DNA of 64,000 bases from Streptomyces antibioticus (GTDB taxonomy: Bacteria > Actinomycetota > Actinomycetes > Streptomycetales > Streptomycetaceae), in NCBI RefSeq assembly GCF_001514065.1, contig NZ_KQ948424.1, forward strand, positions 717,568 through 781,567. Direction: 5' to 3'. Positions 25,430 to 34,620 of the stretch are shown here, in pieces (positions within the stretch are counted from its first letter, which is position 1; every line of letters begins with the position of its first letter). The position numbers were made by a program, and so were the translations under genes. Below the pieces are notes generated by a model. That model ran no database searches and was not told the DNA's origin. It was given only the letters and a program-made list of their open reading frames with translations.

Positions 25430-26203
25430 ATGACAACGGCATTGATTACGGGATCGACCGCGGGCATCGGTGCCGCGTTCGCACGACGGCTGGCGGCTGA
25501 CGGGCACGACCTGGTGCTGGTGGCCCGCGACACCCAGCGGCTGCGCGAGCAGGCCACCGAGCTGCACGACCGGCACGGCGTGGAGGTGGAGGTCCTCACC
25601 GCGGACCTGGCCACCGACGACGGCATCGAGTCGGTCGCCGACCGGCTCTCCGACCGGCGCCGCCCCGTCGACCTGCTGGTCAACAACGCCGGCTTCGGCA
25701 ACAAGGGCCGCTATCTCGACGTCTCCATGGCCGACGAGCTGCGGATGCTCAAGGTGCACTGCGAGGCGGTGCTGCGGCTGACGTCGGCGGCGGCGGAGGC
25801 GATGCGGGAGCGCGGGCGGGGCGGTGTCGTCAATGTCGCGTCCGTGGCCGCCTTCGTGCCGCGCGGGACGTACGGCGCCTCCAAGGCGTGGGTCGTGCAG
25901 TTCACGCAGGGGGCGGCCAAGGATCTCGCGGGCAGCGGGGTGCGGTTGATGGCGCTGGCGCCCGGGTTCGTGCGCACCGAGTTCCATGAGCGGGCCGGGA
26001 TGGGGACGGACAACATCCCGGGGTGGATGTGGCTCGACGCGGACAAGCTGGTGGCGTCCGCGCTCGGCGACCTTGCCCGGGGGAAGACGTTGTCGATCCC
26101 CGACCCCCGGTACAAGGCGCTGATGGGCGTGGTGAAGGTGGTGCCGCGCGGGCTGCTCGGTGGGATCTCCTCGAAGACGGGGCGGAAGTACGGCCCTCAG
26201 TAG
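25430..26203 (+). CDS. Short-chain dehydrogenase/reductase
   Basis: 257 residues, classical SDR fold. NAD(P) motif TGSTAGIG (residues 8-15), NNAG motif LVNNAGFGNKG, catalytic Ser in VVNVASVAAF, YxxxK as YGASK, and the PGF motif LAPGFVRTEF. An Arg after the first strand (VARDTQRLREQA) favours NADPH. The substrate is unknown; the DltE/YqjQ-like spacing suggests an acyl or ketone reductase. It stands between the MOSC gene and the end of the convergent NTPase gene, 18 bp away. Confidence 0.92.
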   Translation: MTTALITGSTAGIGAAFARRLAADGHDLVLVARDTQRLREQATELHDRHGVEVEVLTADLATDDGIESVADRLSDRRRPVDLLVNNAGFGNKGRYLDVSMADELRMLKVHCEAVLRLTSAAAEAMRERGRGGVVNVASVAAFVPRGTYGASKAWVVQFTQGAAKDLAGSGVRLMALAPGFVRTEFHERAGMGTDNIPGWMWLDADKLVASALGDLARGKTLSIPDPRYKALMGVVKVVPRGLLGGISSKTGRKYGPQ

Positions 26204-26221
26204 CGGGACCTGTCTCGAACA

Positions 26222-29200
26222 TCAGGACGGGCTTTCCATGGTCTCGGCCTCCCGGACCGGCTGCGGGTATCGCCCGCCGATCGCCTCGACGGCGATGGAC
26301 ACCATGCTCAGGTCGGCCTTCAGAAGGTCCGGAAGGCATTGCGGCCACCAGCCATGGTGGAGCGCGCGCGCAAGGTGAACACGCGCCTGGCGCGGGGGCG
26401 AGGTTCGGGCCAGGGCCAGATGTGCCCGTGCGCGCTCTCCACCCGTCCTGATGTCAGAGGCCAGCCTTTCGGCCCGCTCACGTTGACCGTGGTGTGTGTA
26501 GGCCTCCACCAGATCGGCCTGCGCCGTGGCCTCGGCCGACGGGTCGGCGATCCTCTCCACGACGCCTTCCGCACGGGAGAAGTCCCCGAGAGTGACCATG
26601 GCGTGCAGCAGTTCAGTCACCTCCGCACTGGTGACGTGCCCCGTGTCGGCAATGACTTCCGCCTCGGCGAGCTGGACTCGGGCACCAGAAATGTCTCCGG
26701 ATCGTGCAAGTACACGTGCCAGAGCGGAAGCCGCCTGCACAGAAGGCGCGTACCTCGCGTGTTTCTTGGCTTCCTCCGTGCACGCTTCAGCCTCAGCGGA
26801 CCGCCCCGCCACCCGCAGCTCATGGGAAATCTCCGCCATCGCCCAGGCATCAGGCCGGAATGGTCCCCGCCCGTCGGCAAGGCCGAGCGCGCGCTCGGGC
26901 TGCCCTGCTCTGGCAAGGGCTACGGCCGTGACGAAGGGAAGTCTGCTTCGGTTGAGCTTCACCGAGACACACGCCGCCCGTTCCGCGTCGTCGAATCTGC
27001 CGAGAGCCGTCATCTCCTGCGCGATCTGCGTCCAGATCCGCTCTTGGTCGCGCGCACTCGCGGTGCTGTCCGCCAGGGTCTGGGCACGAGCAAGGAGTCC
27101 AGAGCGCGCAAGGGCTCGGACGAGGGAGACCTTCAGCCTCAGACGAACCTCCTCTGCTGATGCGGAACGGTCCGGCAAGGTGGCGAGGTCGCGCTCGGCA
27201 CCCTCCAGGAGTGACCCTGCTTCGTCGACAAGTCCCGCTCCGGCGAGTGCCCATGCGACGGCCGACATGTCCCGGAGCCGTGTCGGGGCGCTCACGGACC
27301 GGCGCGTCAGGTCCTCTGCCGCAACGAGAACCTCACGGCCCCGCTCGTGCGACCCACTGGAGGACAGCTCAGCGGCGATGCGAACGAGCGCGTCGATTGA
27401 TCCGTCTTCCGCGGCCAGGATCCCACCGATCTTCACCGCCTCTCCCACCTGGCCTTCCCTCACCTTGGCCAGGGCAATGTCGAGGAGAGCCTGGGACAGA
27501 CTTGTGTCCTCGGTGATGAGGCGTGCCGTGCGAAACGCCTGATCCACATCACCGACTCGGCAGAGCTCCCTGACGGCGGCTGCGGCCCCGGCGGACAGAT
27601 GGGGGCCGTCGGGCAGCAGCCGAAGGAGAGATCTCACGTCACCCGTGCGACCTGACCGGGCACTCTCGCCCACCATCTGCGCGATGAGCTCATAGCGCCA
27701 TTCATCCATGGTCGCCCGGCGCACGTAGTGCAAGGCCACGTCCAACTGCCCGGCTGCCGCCAGCAGTCGGACGTGATCCTTGAGATGGACATTGCCGTGT
27801 GCGGCGCGCGAATCCTCGATCAGGCGGCCCGCCTGAACTTCTGCCCCTCTCCTGCTCAGGACCGCGGCCACCCTGAGGAGCGCCAGCTTCTTGGAAGCCG
27901 GTCCGGCGGTGGCACGGGCCACGGCCTCCGCAGCGGTCGAGCATCCGTGCTCGGCCAGCACGGCGGCCAGATGGGCGGGTAATTCGTCGACGAATCCAAG
28001 TGCCTTGGCGATTCTTGCCACGCTTGCATGTCGCCGAGCGCGCACCAGCCTGTCGACGATCCAGTGGGCACCCTCGGAACTGATCCGCGCGTTTTCAAGG
28101 CTGGTCGCCAACTCATCGGCACGCTCGAACTGGTTCGCCCGCAACAGGGCGATCACCACGCGCACGAGGATACGTTCGCGTGACACAGCCTCCGTTTCCT
28201 GGCGGGCCAACTGCACTACCTCGTCCAGCACACGCATGGCCTCGGCACCCGCGAGCCGCTCACCGACCTCAGCAAGCGCGAGCGCCCGTTCCCGTTTGTC
28301 GGGGAAACTCCGGGCAAGGGCCTCACCTCGGCCCGGCTCCCCGACACAGACCCATGCCGCGGGGATTGCCGGCACGACTCTCGAAATGCGCTCCTCAAGC
28401 AGGTTTCGGCTGATGGACAACCGCAGGGCGTCCTCCAGTCTTTCAGCGCCCTGCTCGATGAGCAGGGCGCTCGCATCCCGTATTTCAGCCAGTGCGCCGG
28501 CATCGCTTCCCGAGACGTGCAGGAGCCGTTCATGCCGAGCACGGTCTGTGGCGCACAGGACCAGCCGTCGGGCATCACGTCGGGCCCGCAGCATCTGGAA
28601 GTATCCCCGCAACAGATACGAAGGGGTTTCGGGAGGCCAGTTCCCTTCGCGATATTCGTCGAACCAGTCGTGCAGTCGCTGCCTGTAGGACTCCACCGCC
28701 GCCTGACCCAGCATCTCGGTGGCCTGCCTCTGCAGCTCTTCGTGCGCGAGCAGATGAACACGCTGACCAGGCATGCCGACCGGCGCGGTCTCGCGTATCG
28801 CGAAGGTCCTTCCCGCCCTGGCCCGGAGAGTGTCCTTGACGCTGTACGGGGTCTCTCCGGACAGATGCGCAAGCTCCGACGTGGTCAGGCCGCTCTCCGC
28901 GGCGACCACGAAGCCCAGCAGATCGCGGGAGACGCGGCTCTCGGCCAGGAACACCTTGAGTTCGCGCTCGGCTTCGGCGCGAACAGCCTGGGCGTGCCGC
29001 GAGGGGAGCAGATGACGTACGCACCGGGGATCACGGAGCGGGTGGTCCTCCGGTACATCACTGGGCAGCGGCGGGTTGAGGCGACCTGAGACGATGACAC
29101 GTACACCTCTCTCCGATCGAGACGGCAGAACGCCTGCGATGCTGTGGGCGTCCGGCCCGGTGGTCACCCCTCGGTCTTCATCCAGGCCGTCGACCAACAG

Positions 29201-29698
29201 CACCAACCGCTCGCCGCGCTCGCTGCAGATCCGTGCCGCCTGATCGTAGAAACGCAGTAGGTGCGCATGCCGGGTCGCCTCCGTCAGATGCGCCGGAAGG
29301 CTGTCTCCGGCCAGTTCCGCGAGTTGCTCCAGGACCACATCGCTGAAGGCCGCTACGTCGTTCTGCGCCCGCCATCGAGCGGTGATGAAGAACGGCACGA
29401 TGCGAACACCCGGCGGAGGGTGCAGGGCGAACCACGCCATGAGTGCCGTCTTGCCCGCCCACGCCTCGGCCCGCCACCACCCGTAAAAGGGTTCTTCATC
29501 TTTGTCCGGGCAGCAGAATTCGGCGAGTTCCCGTAACTCGCTTTCTCTGCCCAGGATTTCCGGGGGAGCGATCCGTCGTACCTGCTCCCAATACGCCGAT
29601 CGCACGGCAGGAGCCAGCAGAAGGCTGTTGTTGTCCCCCGTGACCGCCACCCCGATGTCACGCCCCGCCGAGACGGACCGCTCCCCCCGCGCCTCCAT
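26222..29698 (-). CDS. STAND/NACHT-like NTPase with C-terminal helical repeats
   Basis: A 1158-residue signal-type ATPase. The N-terminus has a short polar segment with VAVTGDNNS (16-25), seen in many Streptomyces NTPases. The P-loop domain has Walker A AEAWAGKT (77-84) and Walker B LVLLVDGLDED (165-175, NACHT-like), followed by sensor-like VRVIVSGRLNPPLP. From about residue 430 to the end it is almost all alpha-helical repeats of 30-36 residues (e.g. GQVGEAVKIGGILAAE; GLLARAQTLADSTAS), TPR-like. STAND proteins switch on ligand binding; the repeats probably sense. ATG 29698 opens the conserved part; ribosome site poor. Third-position GC looks lower than in neighbours, suggesting recent arrival. 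Possible roles are antiphage defence or regulation. Confidence 0.82.
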   Translation of the reverse strand: MEARGERSVSAGRDIGVAVTGDNNSLLLAPAVRSAYWEQVRRIAPPEILGRESELRELAEFCCPDKDEEPFYGWWRAEAWAGKTALMAWFALHPPPGVRIVPFFITARWRAQNDVAAFSDVVLEQLAELAGDSLPAHLTEATRHAHLLRFYDQAARICSERGERLVLLVDGLDEDRGVTTGPDAHSIAGVLPSRSERGVRVIVSGRLNPPLPSDVPEDHPLRDPRCVRHLLPSRHAQAVRAEAERELKVFLAESRVSRDLLGFVVAAESGLTTSELAHLSGETPYSVKDTLRARAGRTFAIRETAPVGMPGQRVHLLAHEELQRQATEMLGQAAVESYRQRLHDWFDEYREGNWPPETPSYLLRGYFQMLRARRDARRLVLCATDRARHERLLHVSGSDAGALAEIRDASALLIEQGAERLEDALRLSISRNLLEERISRVVPAIPAAWVCVGEPGRGEALARSFPDKRERALALAEVGERLAGAEAMRVLDEVVQLARQETEAVSRERILVRVVIALLRANQFERADELATSLENARISSEGAHWIVDRLVRARRHASVARIAKALGFVDELPAHLAAVLAEHGCSTAAEAVARATAGPASKKLALLRVAAVLSRRGAEVQAGRLIEDSRAAHGNVHLKDHVRLLAAAGQLDVALHYVRRATMDEWRYELIAQMVGESARSGRTGDVRSLLRLLPDGPHLSAGAAAAVRELCRVGDVDQAFRTARLITEDTSLSQALLDIALAKVREGQVGEAVKIGGILAAEDGSIDALVRIAAELSSSGSHERGREVLVAAEDLTRRSVSAPTRLRDMSAVAWALAGAGLVDEAGSLLEGAERDLATLPDRSASAEEVRLRLKVSLVRALARSGLLARAQTLADSTASARDQERIWTQIAQEMTALGRFDDAERAACVSVKLNRSRLPFVTAVALARAGQPERALGLADGRGPFRPDAWAMAEISHELRVAGRSAEAEACTEEAKKHARYAPSVQAASALARVLARSGDISGARVQLAEAEVIADTGHVTSAEVTELLHAMVTLGDFSRAEGVVERIADPSAEATAQADLVEAYTHHGQRERAERLASDIRTGGERARAHLALARTSPPRQARVHLARALHHGWWPQCLPDLLKADLSMVSIAVEAIGGRYPQPVREAETMESPS

Positions 29699-29768
29699 GG
29701 GCTCATGATGCCAAAGAGGGGGAGAATGGTGGCGTACTACCGGACGCCGGGGCCGGAGGCGAGACGAC

Positions 29769-30473
29769 ATGACCTTCGTACAACTCATCGACTGCAGGAC
29801 CAGCCGGTTCGACGAGATGAACCAGCTGATGGACAGGTGGGTCGAACAGACCAAAGGGAAGCGGACGGCGACGCACGACGTCATCGGCAAGGACCGCTCG
29901 GACGCGTCGCACTTCATCGAGATCGTGGAGTTCCCGTCGTACGAGGAGGCGATGCGGAACTCGAACCTGCCCGAGACGGACAAGATCTTCCAGGAGATGG
30001 TCGCTCTCTGCGACGAGATGCCGACGTTCACGGACCTCGACGTCGTCCGGGACGAGCAGCTGTACGCCGCCACGGCGCGGCGCTTCTTCGAGGCGCTGGC
30101 CGGGCCGGAGGTGCCGTCGTTCGACGGGCTGCTGGTCGAGGACTACCACGATCATGATCCGGCCAACGAGCAGGACGTGATCGGGCTGGACGCGGTGCGG
30201 CGCGAGATCGAGATGTGGAAGAGCGGCTTCGACTTCGACTTCACGATCGACGACCAGCTGACCCAGGGCGACCGCGTGTGCACCCGGTGGACCTGGCACG
30301 GCACGCACACCGGGGACTTCATGGGGATACCGGCGACGGGTAAGCGGGTCACCATGACGGGCACCACGATTCACCGGTGCGCCAGCGACGGGAAGATCGC
30401 CGAGGGGTGGTGGCAGTACGACCGGCTGGGGCTGATGGCGCAGCTGGGCGTGCTGGACGACCTGGAGCAGTAG
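29769..30473 (+). CDS. Two-domain protein: ABM-like N-terminus plus SnoaL-like C-terminus
   Basis: 234 residues. The N-terminal 95 residues look like a small dimeric alpha/beta-barrel domain (FVQLIDCRTSRFDEMNQLMD, then SHFIEIVEFPSYEEAM). The C-terminal part is a SnoaL-like NTF2 fold (LYAATARRFFEALAG, TRWTWHGTHTGDFMGIPATG, GKIAEGWWQYDRLGLMAQLG), the ester-cyclase or lyase family. The His/Asp residues in EDYHDHDPANEQ and TWHGTHTG could be catalytic. Substrate unknown and no polyketide genes nearby. The ATG has GGAGGCGAG upstream. It is divergent from the NTPase with 70 bp between. Confidence 0.82.
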   Translation: MTFVQLIDCRTSRFDEMNQLMDRWVEQTKGKRTATHDVIGKDRSDASHFIEIVEFPSYEEAMRNSNLPETDKIFQEMVALCDEMPTFTDLDVVRDEQLYAATARRFFEALAGPEVPSFDGLLVEDYHDHDPANEQDVIGLDAVRREIEMWKSGFDFDFTIDDQLTQGDRVCTRWTWHGTHTGDFMGIPATGKRVTMTGTTIHRCASDGKIAEGWWQYDRLGLMAQLGVLDDLEQ

Positions 30474-30514
30474 GCACGCGCTCGGGCGGCGACACACCCC
30501 CGGTCACACGCACG

Positions 30515-30555
30515 GGAGAGCCCCCGGTCCGCTGGGCGCGGGCCGGGGGCTCTCC
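30515..30555. terminator. Bidirectional terminator SnoaL gene / groEL
   Basis: Perfect 13-bp stem GGAGAGCCCCCGG and CCGGGGGCTCTCC around a 15-base loop, between two convergent genes. Confidence 0.88.
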
Positions 30556-30572
30556 GTCAGGCGTGTGAGGCC

Positions 30573-32207
<1,635 letters not shown>

Positions 32208-32239
32208 TCAGCCCTCTCGGAAAACGTGGGTGAAACGAA

Positions 32240-32289
32240 CTGCGCCCCGGCCGCCCGGCTTCATAAGGACGCGGGAACCCGGGGCGCAG
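32240..32289 (-). terminator. groES-groEL intergenic hairpin
   Basis: An 11-bp perfect stem, CTGCGCCCCGG and CCGGGGCGCAG, around a 28-base loop in the 116-bp gap. It may partly terminate transcription or stabilise the groES part of the mRNA, tuning the groES:groEL ratio. A smaller AAGC-AAAAG-CTTG hairpin lies just before the groES stop side. Confidence 0.7.
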
Positions 32290-32314
32290 CTCACAAGCAA
32301 AAGCTTGAGATGAA

Positions 32315-32623
32315 TTACTTCTCGATGATCGCGAGCACGTCGCGGGCCGAGAGGACGAGGTACTCCTCGCCGTTGTACTTCACCTCGGTGCCGCCGTACT
32401 TGCTGTACAGCACGATGTCGCCGACGGAAACGTCGAGCGGAAGACGGTTACCGTCCTCGAAGCGACCCGGGCCCACGGCGAGGACGACGCCCTCCTGGGG
32501 CTTCTCCTTCGCGGTGTCCGGGATGACCAGGCCAGAGGCCGTGGTCTGCTCGGCGTCGAGCGGCTGGACCACAATGCGGTCCTCGAGCGGCTTGATGGCA
32601 ACCTTGGAGCTGGCGGTCGTCAC
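32315..32623 (-). CDS. groES: Co-chaperonin GroES
   Basis: A 102-residue lid of the GroEL chamber. It contains [20 protein letters not shown], the mobile loop [15 protein letters not shown], and the roof region [17 protein letters not shown], with [20 protein letters not shown] at the C-terminus. First gene of groES-groEL, about 130 bp downstream of the promoter with two CIRCE elements. The ATG has GGGGGAGG upstream. Confidence 0.98.
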   Translation of the reverse strand: MTTASSKVAIKPLEDRIVVQPLDAEQTTASGLVIPDTAKEKPQEGVVLAVGPGRFEDGNRLPLDVSVGDIVLYSKYGGTEVKYNGEEYLVLSARDVLAIIEK

Positions 32624-32720
32624 GATCCGACCTCCCCCTTCGGAGATCTCACGGGGTTAACTGTCTGAGGTGGCGACCAGGTCGATCCGTCGTCGCGGGT
32701 GCCGGACCTGCCCGTCGCTA

Positions 32721-32747
32721 TTGGCACTCTCCAGGGGGGAGTGCCAG
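32721..32747. promoter_or_regulatory. CIRCE operator, groES-proximal
   Basis: TTGGCACTC-N9-GAGTGCCAG, which matches the CIRCE consensus TTAGCACTC-N9-GAGTGCTAA in 15 of 18 half-site positions with the exact 9-bp spacer. Target of the HrcA heat-shock repressor. Confidence 0.92.
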
Positions 32748-32754
32748 ACCCGAG

Positions 32755-32782
32755 ACTATGACCGCGATTAGCACTCGGTCAA
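32755..32782 (-). promoter_or_regulatory. groES promoter
   Basis: On the minus strand TTGACC (32782-32777), a 16-bp spacer and CATAGT (32760-32755), a vegetative-type promoter. The -35 lies in the spacer of the distal CIRCE, and the start site would fall just before the proximal CIRCE, so repressor binding at either would block transcription. Confidence 0.75.
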
Positions 32783-32794
32783 GCGGACTGCTAA
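32768..32794. promoter_or_regulatory. CIRCE operator, distal
   Basis: TTAGCACTC-N9-GACTGCTAA: the left half is perfect and the right half has one mismatch. The outer palindrome extends further (GCGATTAGCA ... TGCTAATCGC). It overlaps the groES -35. A second HrcA site. Confidence 0.93.
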
Positions 32795-32826
32795 TCGCGT
32801 CCCTACATCGGTCCGCCCCGCACGGC

Positions 32827-33546
32827 TCAGAGGTAGTCCTCCAGCCTCCCCACCCTCAACCCCGCCCCCTCGATCTCCCGCAGCAGCCGGGTCGTCCGCT
32901 CCACGAGCGTGAGACCCGTGGTCTCCGTCGACGGCAGGGAGACGATGTCGCCGGGGAGCAGGCGGTGCGGGCCGGTGCCGTAGGTCAGGCGGGCGCCCTC
33001 CATCGCCGCCCGCCACAGGACGACCGCGCCGACGCCGCAGTCCGCCGCGGCGCGCAGGGTCGTGGTGTCGTACGTCCCGTAGGGCGGGCGGAAGAGGCGG
33101 GGGCGCAGGCCGAAGCGGGAGCCGAGTTTGTCCTGCTGGCCGCAGATCTCGTGGCGCTGGCCGGCGTACGGCAGGCCGCGCAGGGCGGTGTGGTCGAGGG
33201 TGTGGTTCTGAATGGAGGCGCCGACCGACTGGAGGCGGGCGAAGTGGCCGTACCCCGGCCCGACGACGCTGTCCGTGAGGAACATGCTGACCGGCAGCCG
33301 CCGTTCCCGTACGAGCGCGACGAAGCGCGGGTCCTGCTCGACGCCGTCGTCGTACGTCAGGAAGACCACCTTGTCGGAGGTGCGGACGCGTTGCACCACC
33401 GGCACCTCGGGCCCGGACCGTACCCCCTTCGCGCCGTACGTCACCGCCTTCTTGCCCAGCCGTTCGATGGGGTCGACGGACTGGGCGCAGCCGGCGAGGA
33501 GCAGGGCCGCCAGCGCCGCGGCCACAGCGGCTGTCGAGGCCCTCAC
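32827..33546 (-). CDS. Polysaccharide deacetylase-like lipoprotein, degenerate motifs 4-5
   Basis: A 239-residue NodB-fold protein with a lipoprotein signal (ALAALLLAGC, Cys about residue 20). Motif 1 is TYDDG, motif 2 is HTLDH and motif 3 is RPPYGTYD, so the metal-binding Asp-His-His set is present. The later motifs are not: the position of the DxxDW region reads LWRAAMEG, and the usual LxH catalytic His is replaced in GDIVSLPST. It may be inactive or use altered chemistry. GTG overlaps the upstream deacetylase stop (GTGA) with GGAGG 8 bp before, so translation is coupled. Probably surface-located, acting on or binding peptidoglycan or chitin-like glycans. Confidence 0.85.
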   Translation of the reverse strand: MRASTAAVAAALAALLLAGCAQSVDPIERLGKKAVTYGAKGVRSGPEVPVVQRVRTSDKVVFLTYDDGVEQDPRFVALVRERRLPVSMFLTDSVVGPGYGHFARLQSVGASIQNHTLDHTALRGLPYAGQRHEICGQQDKLGSRFGLRPRLFRPPYGTYDTTTLRAAADCGVGAVVLWRAAMEGARLTYGTGPHRLLPGDIVSLPSTETTGLTLVERTTRLLREIEGAGLRVGRLEDYL

Positions 33547-34493
33547 AAGTAGTCCTCCAGCCGTGCCACCGCGTACCCCTCGGCCGTGATCTTGTTCAGA
33601 AAGCGCCTGACCATGTCCGGCATCGTGCCCTTCCACTCCTGCCGGCCGCGGAAGTGACTCAGCACGATGTCGCCCGGGTGGATCTTCCGGTCCCACTCGC
33701 GGTACTCCCAGTGGTCGACGAAGACCTCCTCGTTCCAGATCGGCGCGTACTTCACCCCGCACTCCTTCGCCGCGACCAGGGTGTCCTCGTTGTAGTTGCC
33801 GAACGGCGGGCGAAACAGCAGCGGCCGCTCGCCGTAGTGCTTCTCGATGACGTCCTGCATGCCGCAGATCTCGCGCTTCTGACGGCCGTAGGACAGCCCC
33901 GGCAGATAGGGGTGGTGGAGGGTGTGGTTGTTGAGCGTCACCCCCCGGTCCTGCATCCGCTTGAAGTACCCGTAGTCCTCCTTGATCAGGAAGCCGCTGA
34001 GGAAGGCGGTGTACGGGATCTTTAGCTCGCTCATCATCCGCAGGAACACCGGGTCCTTCTCGGCGCCGTCGTCGATGGTGAGGAAGACGACCTTCTGCTT
34101 GGTGGGGATCGTGGTGAAGACGGGCGGCAGCCCCCGCTCCTCGTGACCGTCGACCTCGAAGCCCTTGCGGGTGGTGATCCGCGGCTTCTTCGCGGGCGGC
34201 GCCGGGGCGGCCAGCGGGGCCCTGTTCAGCCCCCACCGTTTCGCGACGGCCACGGAGGCGCGCAGCTTCGTGGCGTACGCGTCGAGGGCGCGCGCCGGGG
34301 GCGCCTTCAGGGGCTGCTGGCCGGGCGCGGGACGCACCTTGACGCTGTCGCCCTGTGCACAGCCGGAGGCGACCGCGGCGAGGGCGAGGACGGCGAGGGT
34401 GCCGCGCAGACTCCACAGACCACCCCGAGGGCCCGGGCCACCCCGAGGGCCCAGACCGCGCCGGGGGCCTAGACCGCGCCGGGGACCCCGCAT
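33543..34493 (-). CDS. Polysaccharide deacetylase (NodB family) lipoprotein
   Basis: About 316 residues. A basic leader is followed by a lipoprotein signal (TLAVLALAAVASGC). After a linker comes the NodB domain: TIDDG, HTLHH, RPPFGNYN, VDHWEYREWD and IVLSHFRG, so all five catalytic motifs are kept. It should remove N-acetyl (or O-acetyl) groups from cell-wall glycans outside the membrane. The leader RRGLGPRRGLGPRGGPGPRG is encoded by a short DNA repeat (34427-34490). The start is uncertain: ATG 34493 and ATG 34529 are both in frame and neither has a good ribosome site. Coupled to the downstream paralogue. Confidence 0.88.
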   Translation of the reverse strand: MRGPRRGLGPRRGLGPRGGPGPRGGLWSLRGTLAVLALAAVASGCAQGDSVKVRPAPGQQPLKAPPARALDAYATKLRASVAVAKRWGLNRAPLAAPAPPAKKPRITTRKGFEVDGHEERGLPPVFTTIPTKQKVVFLTIDDGAEKDPVFLRMMSELKIPYTAFLSGFLIKEDYGYFKRMQDRGVTLNNHTLHHPYLPGLSYGRQKREICGMQDVIEKHYGERPLLFRPPFGNYNEDTLVAAKECGVKYAPIWNEEVFVDHWEYREWDRKIHPGDIVLSHFRGRQEWKGTMPDMVRRFLNKITAEGYAVARLEDYL

Positions 34494-34620
34494 GGCCCGG
34501 CTTTTGTCATTTTGTCCTACTGATCCCATGGCGCCGGATCTTCGCAGGCCAGGGTCCCCCCGCCCGGCCCGACACCACCACCGGCGGCGGACCGTCCACC
34601 GACTGGCTCACAATGAGGCG

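Noticed and set aside
26222-29698. Retron, CBASS or toxin-antitoxin partner for the STAND-like NTPase
   Set aside because: No reverse transcriptase, cyclase, nuclease or small toxin gene lies beside it; neighbours are an SDR and a SnoaL-like protein.
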